The notes: generated by a model not told the origin, from the letters alone. A stretch of 64,000 nt of DNA from Punica granatum (GCF_007655135.1 NC_045134.1:5290982-5354981); one strand, 5' to 3'. Positions 22,652-36,047 are shown, counted from the stretch's first letter. Program-made: numbers and translations.

Positions 22652-25600
22652 CTATTTCAGCCTCGTTTTTTTCTCAAAATTCTTCATGGCTATTCTTTGT
22701 GTTTTGTCGTTGGACTTTTCCCTTCCTCTCCTGCGATTCATAAAGTCCGAGAACGAAGGAATTGGTGGTAACTGAGCTGAAGAGCTCTCAATGACTGGAC
22801 CAGCTTCAGAAGCCTGCGGTTTAATGGCCGTGTCTCTGTCCTCATCCTTAACATTTACCTGTTCCCTGTCCGGTGACGAAGGAGAAGGTTGTTCTGCTTG
22901 TTTAGACTTGTCTGCCGAAGTAGAAGGATTACTGATCCCTACACGATTTGTGAGCTCGGTGGAATCTGCAGTTGAGAGCCACCTCACTGTGCTGGCCACT
23001 TGTGAATAATAGAAAGATTTCCCGCTCTTTCCGTATTTCTCATAGCACTGATTCTCGAGGATGGAAGCTGCACTTTTGAGCTCAACCCTGTAAAACAGCG
23101 AGCAATCATGTACTAGCAAAAGCAAATTATTGGGTCCGAGAAGTAATTATATATGCTAGGCTTTTGCGAACACATTGAGAAAACCAGGGGAGAAAACGGT
23201 TGAGTGAGGTACCCAAGAGGGACGAGCCGCTGCTGAGCTTGCTTCAAAGCATCACAAAGTCTCTGCTTGCTAGATTCTCTAAGGGCATCAGCTATGGCGT
23301 TCTTGTCGGACTTATTTGCCTGCAAGTGCTATGAAGGTAAAACTCGGAAAATGAAAAGGGATACAAGAAGCACAGTCATATCGCACCAAAGGCAAGGATG
23401 CTTCTGAGATGATTCCACTTAGAGTTTAGAACTGCTACGGCATAAACCCAATCAGTATAAAGATTCAGATGAAAGCTAGTATAAATGAACCTGCTTATCA
23501 GGGGCTTTGCTCCGGTAATAATTTTCTTCGGCACGTTGCAGGAAGTCGATCCTCTCATTAAGTCCAGATTTTTTCTGGAATTTTGACCTGCCTAGGCCCC
23601 TCACAACATCATTGTCATCTGAAAACACCAACTTTTGTAAGTGTATATAGAAAAAAAGAGGTTGTAAAACAAACACCAGCTCATTCGTATTTTTTTAGAA
23701 AACTTGTGCTTGAGGAAACGGTTTCTGCAAATACCGTCAGAGTCGGAAACATCCTCCTCAGAACAACTTGCTTCATCTTCACGATTCCAGAACTCAGATA
23801 GATCTTGACAATTCATATTCTCGGATCTACGAAAGAAGAATTCCAAAGAGAGGATATATTATGGTTCTCTCTGATACTGCAAAACTGAAGTTGCAATCAA
23901 ACTACTGAAAATAAATGTAAATGAATAATGAGGAACCTGCTTATCATAATATGAGAGAAGCCATATCTCTGGCGAGTAGCATATGTGTTTGTGACCTCCT
24001 CCAAGTTCCGAGCAACAAGGCTCGGATGTTTGCACGCATCACAGGATTCATTGCATAAAGATGCAGGTACCTAACTTAAAAAATAACATATAGTGGTCGA
24101 TTGCTTTGCATCTATGGTCAATCAATAGGTCCGCAAATTTGCTTATCAGAATAAGTAAATTAAGTGGCTTTAGCTTAAGAATGAACAAGCTTAGGCAATG
24201 CCAAGCAGCATCTGGATAGTAGAGCACTATATGCTCTCAATACCTGTTCACCAAAACTTTCAAGAATCTTTTTACGGCGACATCCCGAACCTTCACAATA
24301 CTCAACCATCTGGATATTTATAACGATTATCAGAAACTCAACCTGTAACCTTGGGTATTGAAAGAATATGTGCAGTGTATAAAGAATGTTTTCTAACATC
24401 ACCTGGGTAAAATCATCCAGAGACTTTTTAGATAACTGATCCTGCGAATTTGAGGTCTGTGACTTCTTGCTCTTAGCATTCCTTAGAATGAATTCCTGAA
24501 AGAATTACATATGTTATATGTAATATTCCAGCACAGGAAGAACCACTATTGAGATTGAAAGAACCTGACCATTTTTCTCCTATCATCCACCCCATAATAC
24601 AAGACACTTCGGGAGGGCAATTGATCCCTGCCAGCTCTTCCAGACTCTTGATAGAAAGACTCCATGGACTTTGGGATGTTGTAGTGACAGACAATCCTTA
24701 CATCTTTTCGATCAATTCCCTGTGCATGAGAAATTATCAACATGCTAAAGGTAGAAGAGCAGGGAATTCAAGAATTAACGGTCACATTAACATACCATCC
24801 TGGACAGACAACACCAGCTCAGTAACTCCACATGTACCACGGCATCTCCGAGCAGAATGCCATAAAGAAAGTCAATAAATCCATTAGCTCCGACGATACT
24901 ATTCTGTGCCGGTTAGAACATAAAGCAACCAGCAAAGTTCTAGTATTATTATGCAAAAAGGTAAGACGGGAGACTGATGTTAAGCAATTGCAGTATCATG
25001 TATAAAGAGTTGGCTGAAAAAATAGTTAGTTAGGCCATCATACCCAAACGCAACTGTGGCCACGACAACTTGTGTCTTAGAAGAAATCCAATCATCTAAG
25101 ACAGAACTCCGCAATTTATCATTTAATCCTGCATGATATGCTGAAGAAGCAAAAGCAAACATAAAGCTGTTATCTAAAACCTGCAGGAGAAAATTTTCTT
25201 AAGGGATTAGACAGGTTTCTTATTACCAGCACAGGAAATGCCATTATTTGAAAGGTAAGCGGAGAGGTCATCGCAAGCTGAGCGTTCAAGGCAGTAAATT
25301 ATCCCACAAACATTTCCAGAAGTCTTCAGCAAGTTGCACAAATCAGCATACACATCATTCAGAATGTCTTTGTAACGAACTGCAGCATATAGTTACATCT
25401 CTTGTAACAGTAAAGTAAGTATCAAACCATTAAGAGAGTCAAATATACTGATAAACTCATGCAATATGTTGAACTAAGAGACCTCAGAAGCCAAGAAGAG
25501 ATATTACAAGGAATTCAAAAAGAAATCTTTAAGCACTTTATTTCTAAGTATCAATCCCTCCTCTTTGCCTAGCATCTTGACACTTTCATGCAAGTTTGTA

Positions 25601-27827
25601 CTGATAAAAGGTGCACATTGATCAGGGTCTGAACATTATATGTATTCTGGATCTGGGTTATTTCCATACTCTGAGCCACTTTATTGCAAAAGAAAGCCCC
25701 TGTATCAGCGACTCTTTCTTTCCTTCATTGAATCATGATGTGCTTTAGACCCCTGCTATAAGGACTACAAGTAGGAAGAAATACTCAACTACCCATGCTA
25801 CTTAGAGCCCTCAATATATCACCAAGCGAGGTTTCATCTAAGTTTTAAATGATAATTGCTGTACCATATAAAAGCAAAATAAATTTGGAGACATGCTCAT
25901 CTACCTTCATAATATATATTTGGACGGTTGAAAGAAGACTTCAATACTAGAGGCCTTTGTAAACCTAAAGACTCTATCACGTCATTTTGAACTCTGCACA
26001 TGAAACAACAAAAAGATTAAAGCTGCTTTTTAATTCTTATAAGATAATGAAATTGCAAGTCATAAAGAACAGGAGCCACCTAGTACTCATCAGTCCAGAT
26101 GCAAGCAAAATTGAAGTTAGTATAAAACATAGACCTTATAAAATTGTTACCAAAGAGCAAAAAAGTGATCAGAATTGTTGTATCACAAAGTACAAACAAT
26201 GTGACCCTTGCAAGTGCAATTAGAGGAAATCTTATGAAGCCGATGATGATTTACTCACTTAGGAACAGCAGTAGCTGTCAAAGCCAGTATTGGTATCCCT
26301 GGAAAGTGATTCCTCAGAGATGAAAGCTTCCTGTAACTGGGCCTGTGACAAAAGATAAGGAATAAGATAAAGGTGAAGATTATCACCCAAAAGTATAATC
26401 AGGTAGTAAACTCTCTAAGAGTATTCAAATAATTCACACACACAATGAAACAGTCATTGTAAAACAAGTTCTACTTACAATGATAATGAATGGCATACCT
26501 AAAATCATGGCCCCAAGTGGAGATGCAATGTGCCTGTCATTTCCAGAGAAGAGGAGACAACATCATCACACACACTCTTACGCAGAAAGAGAAGAGCTTT
26601 CTTTATTCATAAACTAAACTTCTTCTGTATGCTGAAAGTTTCAACCTCATCTATGGCAACAAGATTCAGCAACCCTCTAGAGTAAATCTTTGTCAACTTT
26701 GACATAAACCCAGCGGTTGCGATCAACTCTGGAGTTACATACAACAACCTCAGGGTGGGCTTCCCAGAATCAAGGTCTTCATGTATCTGGAATCAAAGCA
26801 TAACTATCATGAACTCTAGATACGATAATGCTGAACTAATGCATAGGGACAAGATTTATATTCAAAGTTCCACAGAGAATACATGATCATGTCCAACTAA
26901 TGCTACCAAACAGTGAGATAAGATGGACACAAAGAAAGCTGGAAACAAGATCTCTCGAGCCTCCATTAAGACTGAGGATAGCATATCACTCACAGTTTCA
27001 ACATTAATCCTTCTATTACAAGGATAATATGAATTCTAACAAGAACGATTAATACAAGGAGTGGGCATTTTAGCTCGCTAGACCCGGAAGCAAAATCGCA
27101 CGAAAACAAAATGTACCTTATTTTTTGCATGTGATGTCTGAGTTGAGGAGAGATATTCCGCAGCAATCCCTTTCTCCTTCAATGCCGTCACTTGGTTCTC
27201 CTAACAAACCAAGAGGACAAGTGATTAAGCCAACAAAAACAGACAAGGAATCCAAAATAGACGCCCGAAGGAGTTCAAAAACAGCAGAGCGAATCCTAGG
27301 ATGGTTGAGAAATTGAATAATTACCATCAGGGCTGCCAGCAGAAATCAAAGCATCAGCTTGACATCACGGCGCTATGATTCCTGGCCCATAAGAATCAAT
27401 CCAAACCATTATGCAGTACCAAGTTCATACAGCATACACTAGTTAAGAAGAAGATTGAGATGTCATTGATTCACCTATTAAAGGGCAAACAACAAGCACG
27501 ATTCCCGGTCTTGCCATTGCAGGTATCTGGTAACACATCGACTTCCCTCCTCCGGTCGGCATGAGACAGAAACAATCCCTTCCTACATTGTAGGAACAAG
27601 GGAGAGAAAGATTTAAGCTTGAAATCGTACGATTTTGCCCGAGGTGCATGGCGTTTGGAGGTACCCGATAAGACCGCTTCAATGGCCTCCAACTGCTTGC
27701 CTCTGAACTCGGCATGCCCGAAGTGCCACCTCAGGAGCTTCACCAGCGCTTCCTTCCCGTGCGGCTGCTGCCTCCTCTTCTTATCGGAGCCGCCGGCGCT
27801 CTGCAGCGGCAACGGCGATTTCTTCAT
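22652..27827 (-). CDS. RECQL3: RecQ-type DNA helicase, RECQL3-like
   Basis: ATP-dependent 3'-5' DNA helicase of the plant RECQL3 clade (genome maintenance, nucleus). Nineteen exons, 5' to 3': 27827-27665, 27582-27475, 27332-27325 (8 nt), 27200-27117, 26786-26646, 26533-26499, 26342-26259, 25993-25905, 25379-25227, 25140-25044, 24799-24796 (4 nt), 24719-24570, 24495-24403, 24309-24244, 24070-23937, 23826-23735, 23618-23491, 23319-23213, 23087-22652. The sum, 2172 nt, gives 723 residues; Arabidopsis RECQL3 is close to that. Visible motifs: GKQLEAI, Walker A PTGGGKS (63-69), DEAH (167-170), [16 protein letters not shown] (320-325), [10 protein letters not shown] (346-355), and RecQ-type zinc cysteines ([15 protein letters not shown]). 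The start MKKSPLP and the end [10 protein letters not shown] also match RECQL3. Both tiny exons fall in the helicase core and are needed to keep frame and motif. Confidence 0.95.
24796..24799 (-). other. RECQL3: 4-nt microexon of RECQL3
   Basis: Sequence GATG between an AG acceptor (TCTGTCCAG) and a strong donor (GTATGTTA). The previous exon ends ...TTT GG and the next begins GGA ATT GAT, so the joint reads F-G-M-G-I-D, exactly the helicase motif. Without it the frame is lost. Confidence 0.88.
27325..27332 (-). other. RECQL3: 8-nt microexon of RECQL3
   Basis: Sequence CCCTGATG between CTGGCAG and GTAATT. It joins ...CCT TTA ATA G to GAG AAC CAA, giving P-L-I-A-L-M-E-N-Q, the RecQ motif after the Walker A strand. 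Confidence 0.88.
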
Positions 27828-28491
27828 CGTCAGCGATTTCTGTTTTTGGAGTCAGAAGAGATCTGTGGGACGGCGGGAGAAGGCGAAGGTGAAGGAACCC
27901 CGCGAAATGGTTTCATTGAAGTGAAACTATGGGACCAAATTGAAATATTTCAAGAGTTGCGGGGCCAATGTTAATGGAAATGTGAAATTATGTTTCGCAC
28001 CCTAAATTTTTGATACTTAAATGACCCCCCAACAAAGTTATATTATTGTGACTTCTGAGACAGTAACAATGTAACATTAACAAATGGGGCAAAAAGAAAC
28101 CAGTTAATAATTTCATGGTGTGAACTAGAGTCATGTAAAATTCAGGGTTCGAGCTGGGAGCTGGGATTATAAGTTGCAAAAAACAAAATTTGGGGTGCAA
28201 AGTGGTTAGAATAGCTTTTTTGGGGTATAAAATGTAAATTTCCGCTCAAAATAGTGCCCGAACTGAACATTCATTCGTACGCTCTTCAGTCTTCCCCTCT
28301 TCACTCGCTGGCTCTTTCTCTAGCCCTCACAGTAGCAGCAGCCGAGTCCGCTTCCCGCCGCCTGCTTCCGGCGGCGTTCGCCGGCTGCGCCTCTCAGTCG
28401 GCGTCTCTCCAGCCGGAGTGCCTCCCTCTATGCCTTGGCCTCCACCGACGGGGCCGCGTTCAGCTGGAAGAGACGGGAAAAGGCTATAGAC
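27828..28491. promoter_or_regulatory. Shared divergent promoter region, RECQL3 / TWINKLE
   Basis: The two ATGs (27827 minus, 28492 plus) are 664 bp apart on opposite strands. The DNA between them must hold both 5' leaders and promoters. I see no convincing TATA box near either gene; the flank next to TWINKLE is CT-rich and GC-richer, as in many broadly expressed plant genes. Confidence 0.6.
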
Positions 28492-31400
28492 ATGCTCATA
28501 CTTCACCACAGCCCTCAGAAACCCAACCTCATAGTCTCCTTCTTCTCTTCAAGCATCGTCGCCCTCATGGGCTCCAAGCAGTTGCTCAAACCCAGCATTC
28601 TGTCTGCCCAACAAGCCCCCTCGAGTTCATCCCTCTCGCGCCTCTTCGGCGTCTACAGACTCCATTCCCCTGCTATTCGTTTGAGACCAGCCTCGCGGAT
28701 TCCTTCGTTTCGCCTCGGAAGCAATGGAGCTCCGTATTCCTCCCGCGTCAGTGTCCCCAGACCAGGTACTCTTTATGCTCATAATCACTTCAAGATGGAA
28801 CTTTTCATTACCTTTGCCTGAAAGTTCTGCTATTGTCTATGACCCTTATGGAAGATTATCGTCGCCATTCTCGTTTGAAGAACGTATTCATTTATGAATT
28901 TAACGAGTGGAGGGTTTTTGCCCATGTCAGTCTATTTGGAGAGTCCGGAGGATGGGCGAGACGCGGCGGTTCCCTTGAAGGTTCTAAATAAGAGATTGGA
29001 AGAGCTCGGCATTGATATGCGTGATTGTAATCCCGGGCAACACAATAGTTTGCTTTGTCCAATGGTAAATGCATTTCTAGTATATGCTGAGAGCCTCTGG
29101 TTCATATAGTTAAATGGGAACATAAATTGCTTATTAATGATGTTGATACGGAGTTATCAATGGGAGAGAGAGAGTAAACAAGATAATGTTTCCTCTGATC
29201 TTCTGTTTGATGTAACCCACGAGAACGGATCTGCAGAACCTGAAAGTTCACTTGTTGATAATTAATTAAAAGAACACCAATTCTCGGGCCTTTTGTTTAC
29301 GTATTACAGGAATTGGTGCTATGGAAATGGTTTAGTGCCTCTCTTATGTTGTCCTTCCTTTGAGCATGCTTTGGACTACTTGAAATTTTGTCGAGATTTT
29401 GTTCAAAAGTTTAACATAGTTGACATTTTTCTCATCCAATTAGTGCAAAGGCGGGAGCTCAAGTGAGAAAAGCTTGAATCTCTTCATTACCCCAGATGGG
29501 TATGTTGCCTCTATCATTGCTCGTGAATGTGTTTTACTTTTCTCTCTTTCTTTTAATTTTGACTTTTCCATAAACTTAACAATTCAATTATGTTATTGGA
29601 ACAGCGGTTCTGCATTATGGCAGTGTTTTCGTGGAAAATGCGGATGGAAAGGAAGTACAAGGGTAGGATTTAACTTCCACTTTGTTACTTTGCGAAATGA
29701 AAAAAAAAAAAACTGTTTTTTTCCCCAATTAAATGTTTACGATAAGTTAATTTTACATAAAATCTGTAATGTGATTGATATCTTTCTCACTTTTTGTTCC
29801 TTTGGAGGCATTTGCGCAAAATGGGTCATCCTTTGGAACTTCAAATACCATTAGTAAAGTCAAGAAGATAAGGGAACTATCAGCAGAAAGTTTAGAGTTG
29901 CAACCACTCAGCAATGAGGTTATTACTCTTTGGTTTTTGTGCTTTTCCATCCTTCCCACCTTCGTATATCTTTGTAGTTCTAAATTGCTGTTTGAACTGA
30001 TTTTGTTGCTTCTAACCAATAATGAATTATGATTCTATGTGGCCTTATTGCAGTTGCTTGGATACTTTGCAGAGCGATCTATAACTGCGGAGACTCTGAG
30101 GAGAAATGCTGTTATGCAGAGAGAATGTGGAAATCAGGTAGGTGAAAATATTGCTCTTTCAGTTATGAAAGTTGAATGAAGTATTCTTTTGTAAAGATTT
30201 TGCACAGGTCCTGAAAACTGACTGTAAATAGACATGGTTTAATGACTTTTTTTTTTCCTATTTTGAATAAATTTCTTTCCAGATCGTCATTGCATTTCCT
30301 TATCATCGGAAGGGACAACTCGTCAGTTGCAAGTATCGGGATGTTCAAAAGAAATTTTGGCAGGTTCAGATGCATTCTTGCCGAAGTAACTTATTCTTTG
30401 TAGGTCTAGGTAAAAGAAGTGGAGACTCCAAACCTTATTTCCTGTTTATAGTAGAAACTTTTTGACCTGATAGCGGGGGTTCATCACCAGACTAAACCTT
30501 GAGTCAGTCAAGGGGTGAATCTGTAGGTCAAAGCTCCGGCATAGTGGTCCAACTAGATTAAAAGATAAGACTTCTTTAAATATGTATATTTTAATTAAAA
30601 AAGAATTACGTTGAATAAACCATTTCTGTCTGGATCAATGAAAAAACCAGCTGAGATCGTAACTGTTATATTGTGTAAAGTGTTATCAATGGATGCTTAA
30701 AGAAGGTTGAGTTCCTTTAGTTTAATTGTTCATCGTTTCATTCCAGGAAGCTGATACCGAGAGGATATTCTACGGAGTGGATGATATAGAACGACAAAGT
30801 GATATTATCATCGTATGCTTACATTTCATGGTGTTCAATTCAAGGGTTCATTCTGAATATAAAGAAAACGGTGCCTCTAAAATTGTTAAGAGAGTCTTCA
30901 TATTGTAGGTGGAAGGTGAAATGGACAAGCTTGCAATGGAAGAAGCTGGGTTCCGAAATTGTGTGTCAGTCCCTGATGGTGCTCCTCCTAAAATTTCCTC
31001 AAAAGATGTGCCACCAGAAGAGCAGGTTCGTCATAAACTGAGTCTTCCAGAAAATCTGGTTTGGAATAGATTTATTTATTTAGCCAGCTGATGCCAGCAA
31101 TTGGTTGCTCTAGATCCTGTATCGTCATGGGACTTGTGATGTCGTGATTTATAGTCTGAAAGAATCTTTTAAGATTATGTCTAGGAAATATGCTGTTGTA
31201 GCCCAAAAGATCAGTAGACCGACTAGAAAAGCCTATAACATTGAATAATTGCGCTACGGAAAAGGCATTTTGAGGTTTTGTAACCAGTCAAAGTTCCGGC
31301 CATATGTTCTATTTCATCCTACGTAGCATAACCATGTGCATTTCTACATGATGCTATTAGTTGGATTTTTTTATTTTGGATTCAGGACTAATGCTTCTGT

Positions 31401-33900
31401 ATTTTACGTAAAGCTAGGATACAAAGTATCAGTATCTGTGGAATTGCAAAGATTATCTTAAGCAGGTTCGTTAATTAATTTATCTTCCAGGTTTTATCTC
31501 TCTTTTCTTTTTTTCCTTTTAATTCCTACATTTAATAATGATCTTTCCCCTAATAGGCGTCACGCATCATACTTGCTACTGATGGTGACCAACCTGGTCA
31601 AGCTTTAGCTGAAGAGCTTGCGCGCCGTCTTGGAAGAGAAAGGTATTCTGTCATCAGATCGTTCTTCCATACTGCTGATAATCAATAATACTCTGAAACA
31701 TTTCATACGACATTTTTATTTATTCATTAATTTTTTTTTCAACAGATGTTGGCGTGTTAAGTGGCCCAAGAAAAATAATAACGATCACTTTAAAGATGCA
31801 AATGAGGTTGAATTTTCTCATTATGTGTAAGTGTTTTACTTGCATCGACAGTTGTTTCCCACTCCTGAAGTTATTTCCTGCTATGGTGACAGGTACTCAT
31901 TTATATGGGACCGAGTGTCCTGAGAGAAGTGGTAGAGAATGCAGAATTGTATCCAATTCGTGGATTATTCAAGTTCAGCGACTACTTTGAGGAAATCGAT
32001 GCATATTATCATCAGACGGCAGGTTATGAGTTTGGGGTACCCACAGGTTGGAAGGCTCTGAAGGATTTGTACAATGTAAGTATGCCTGAAAAACCTATTC
32101 TCATTTCTGGCTATCGTCTCGCTAATTTTTGTGATGTTCTCATCTTGACCAGGTTGTACCAGGAGAGTTGACTATCGTAACTGGGGTTCCCAATTCAGGG
32201 AAAAGTGAATGGATTGATGCTCTACTGTGCAACATCAATGAGCAATGCCACTGGAAATTTGCACTTTGTTCCATGGAAAATAAGGTAATAATACTTTTCT
32301 TTCTTCTTCCAAAGGTCTCATGGATTGAGAGGGATATACTTTTCTGATGGGAATTCAAAAACAATATAGATGTCAAGTGTATAATATGTAATCATGTAAA
32401 TAGTTTTATATCAGTTCGACAAAGGAACTGAAAGCCCTGGTCCTCTCTATCAATATAGAGTGAAACACCTTTTGACCTTTACTACTTTTGCATTTGATAT
32501 GTAGGTCCAGGAGCATGCGAGGAAGCTACTGGAGAAGCACGTCAAGAAGCCCTTCTTTGACACACGGTAAGTTCTGAGGAATACTAAAATTCCACTAGAT
32601 CAACTTGTATGTTGAGATTGTGACCATTATCTCATGCTGATATAGATATGGGGAATCTGCGGAACGAATGAGCATAGAGGAGTTTGAGGAAGGGAAGAAA
32701 TGGTTGAGTAATACGTTTTACCTCATAAGGTACATCTTTGTGTGTCCCTTGATTGAAGGAGAATTGTCATTTTTATTGTATTTTACCTGCTTATGGTATC
32801 TTCCGAACGATTAACTTTTCCTAGGTGCGAGAACGACTCGCTCCCGAGTATTAAATGGGTTCTCAATCTTGCAAAGGCAGCAGTTCTCAGGCACGGGGTT
32901 CGAGGGCTCGTAATTGATCCTTATAATGAACTTGACCACCAGCGCCCATCTAATCAGTAAGTCTTAGCTAGTACTATCTTGATCTGAATGCATGACCTCT
33001 TGAAAAGATTAGCCAGATTACAATGGATTCATATGGAACCCACATCCAGTGGTACCAGCTGGCCCATACATTTTTTTGTTTCCTCTCATGATGGTTTAGT
33101 GGGAATGCTGCTCTAAGAAATGCAATAACGTGTGCTCTAATTCTAAGGTCGATAAACAAATTATTTGAGACAGCGGTTTTGAATTTTAAGCACCATCTTA
33201 TGTATGGCAGGACTGAGACCGAGTATGTGAGTCAGATGCTTACGATGGTCAAACGATTTGCTCAGCATCATTGTTGCCATGTCTGGTTTGTAGCACATCC
33301 ACGGCAGGTAGGCCTCTCAAAGTCTTATCATCATCTTCTTGTGTTTCCTATCATCTAGTTACTATAAGTTTTATGGCTCCTATAATAGCTGCACAACTGG
33401 ATCGGGAACCCTCCTAATTTATATGACATAAGTGGAAGTGCCCACTTTATCAACAAATGTGATAATGGTATTGTCATTCACCGGAATCGCGATCCCGAGG
33501 CAGGGCCCATTGACCAAGTGCAGGTGCCTATCTTTTTAACCAGCTTTTCATTAATGTTGTGGTCTTCCATTGACAGGAGGAAGCAGAACCAATCTGATGA
33601 GCTCATTTGCTCGATCTTGTAGGTTTGTGTACGGAAGGTTCGAAATAAGGTTGCGGGAACCATTGGTGATGCATTTTTGTATTATAACAGGTATGATTGG
33701 AAATAAATTATGTTGTAGTTGTCAGGGAACTGAATATTTCTTTAGTTCTACCAACTGAGTCATTCCCTCTTTCAATCTCATCCATACACAGCAATTCTCA
33801 TCACATATCTGGTAAAATGAAGTCATGATTTAATCGCTGATGTCCATTCAGGGTAACGGGCCAATTCGTGGACCTCAGCGAAGCATCTGAGAAGCTGTAG
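28492..33900 (+). CDS. TWINKLE: Twinkle-like organellar primase-helicase
   Basis: A T7 gp4-type primase-helicase for organelle DNA replication; the Arabidopsis protein is dual-targeted to mitochondria and plastids. There are 21 exons. With the ATG at 28492 the first exon is 28492-28765; the rest start at 28931, 29444, 29605, 29808, 30054, 30283, 30747, 30909, 31418, 31557, 31746, 31893, 32153, 32505, 32646, 32825, 33211, 33389, 33623 and 33852. This gives 705 residues, close to Arabidopsis. In order: a basic Ser-rich targeting region, a zinc-binding primase module (CPMCKGG, CFRGKCGWKG), TOPRIM with VEGEMDK (Glu 290) and ATDGD (352-354), the linker, RecA-like helicase with Walker A GVPNSGKS (464-471) and Walker B GLVIDPYNEL, then DISGSAHFINKCDNG and VRKVRNK. 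Both primase and helicase residues are intact, unlike animal Twinkle, whose primase is degenerate. An in-frame ATG at 28567 (MGSKQLL) could give a shorter form. Confidence 0.95.
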
Positions 33901-36047
33901 ATGGATTTTCTCATCTCCAGGAGCTTATCAGAAGCCAATGATTCCATGTCCTTCCCCGTCACTCAGTTCAACTTGGAGCTTCAAAGGCCATGTAATATAT
34001 TCAGTCAGTTTCTAGTGCACGTGCTTCGATGAAGATGACTGGTTGATCAGTTCTCAGGACCAAATGAATCCTCTACGGGGAAGGCGAAAATGTTACCGAC
34101 TGTAACGGATGCTTCTGTTATAGTTATAGCAAATCTTGTTGTGTCCGGAGGGAGTAGAACTCTAGTACGGTGGTATGATGTAAATGCAACAGCAAAAGTT
34201 TTGTACCCGGTTCATGGTTCGGGAATATATGCACTCTCGAATTGCGAGTATAGTAAGTAACTGCTTTGCTATGGCAGTACATGCTTGATCTCAGTTGCTG
34301 GAACACATTAAGTGATTTTCCAGAAAGGGTGAGCTGTTGGGCGCAGTCCATGTTATAGTGAGTACGATTAGCACTGCTCAGAAGAAAAGCCGATAGACAG
34401 GTATACTATGTCGTATGTGACATGGAACTGTCATGTCAGTCGTTATCTGGGGAAGTTAGATCGGCTTTTGTCAGTTCAGCTGTAATGGAGCAGTTGCTCG
34501 GTGCAATGTATGGCTTTGTGAAAGATTACCTGTGAAATTAGTGATTGGGATTGCTTCTCTCACCAGAACCACAATGTCATCTTTTCTTTATTTTGGTGTG
34601 TTGGTTGGTACAGGAGATAAATAATTAAATACGCTTAAGACAGTGAGATGCGACGGACGGATTTTCGACCATTGCCGTATCCTAAGTTCGATGTGACAGC
34701 AGAATTTTCTACCAGTGCCATATGCTAATAAGATTAGGTTGTGGATTTCGAGTTAGTCGTGAAATGATGATGAAAAAGCGTTTTTACTGGGGAAAAAAAA
34801 GAAGAGGAAATAGATCATTCTGCTTTTGATCCAACTATGGGTGCCATGATTTTCTTCATTTTCTTCAACGTAAGATCTTTGCTGCACAATTGTTTTTAAT
34901 AGATTTAATTTCTTTTGGGATGGATGGATTCTCTGAGAACATTATCGATCAATTCACAGTCATTTATCTCTGCCCGCAGTACGCGCAATTTAATTTTTTG
35001 TTCTTCGTTTTTCATTTATTTCAATAAATATTGTTGTTACACTCTCGGATATTAGAATACATACAAAAAAAAATGTATAAGTTGTTTATGATAGTTAATC
35101 AATGCGTAAAGTTGTCTGCACATATATTGAATTATGAATTCTCCAACTATCAGTTTAAGTTAAACGAATTTTACCATATTTTTATGTGCTATGTTAAATA
35201 AATTTTATATATTTGTCCAAGTTATTCGTATTTGGGAATATATGGAAAATATATATTATAGAATATAATATTTCACAATGATTATTGAGACTAAATATTT
35301 TCATAATGAATTGAGTTAGTCCTTCTCATTGCAATTCTGTTCGTCTTACTGTTATTGAATATTTTTCATTAAATATATTTTTTTATTTATCATCACATAA
35401 GAACTATTATATATTTTAAAATGCCATTTTTTTTTGTATAATTCAATTATCACAATGATATTTTTTGTCATCACTAAGTACTATTATAATATATATATTT
35501 TTGGTTTTACATCCTCATTTTTCTTACTCTTAACATTTTGATTATTTTATTTTTGATAAAATTATGATATTTAGTTATTATACTAAAAATGCATTTAGAT
35601 AATTTTTCTTGAGACGTGATTTTTTTTTTCAATTCGAGAAAATCATTAAAATATTCATAAAAACCATTAAAAAAATCAATCATTTCTTCTATCCGTGCAG
35701 CGCGCATGGCTGGACCTACTATAAATAAAAATCGAAGAGCACGAGCTGATGCTTTATCTAAACTCTATTTACAAATTCTTCACTCCACAGTCATTGTCTT
35801 CACATTTCCATTGAACGGATTTGCCACATTTAAATCAAAGTACAACGAATCCTTTCTAATTAGTTCACTTTGTCGGTACATATTAATTACTTATGAATTA
35901 AATAAGATTCTTTTTTTAACAAAGATTACTTTATCAATGTAAAAGACATCTTGAAATGCTTTAGCACAATGCATGGATTATTGCCTATATTAAGAAATGT
36001 GAAGGCATGTAAGTTGTAAGATTCATGGGTCCTTATATATATAAAAG
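33901..36047. other. TWINKLE 3' region and AT-rich intergenic DNA
   Basis: The first several hundred bases are probably 3' UTR. From about 34850 to 36000 the DNA is extremely AT-rich and without recognisable coding. Confidence 0.55.

Noticed and set aside
25020..25044. RECQL3 exon 10 continuing past 25044 (reading G-Y-D-G-L)
   Set aside because: It breaks the FGMGID motif and soon meets non-coding sequence. A GT donor lies exactly after TTT GG, and the 4-nt exon repairs the motif.
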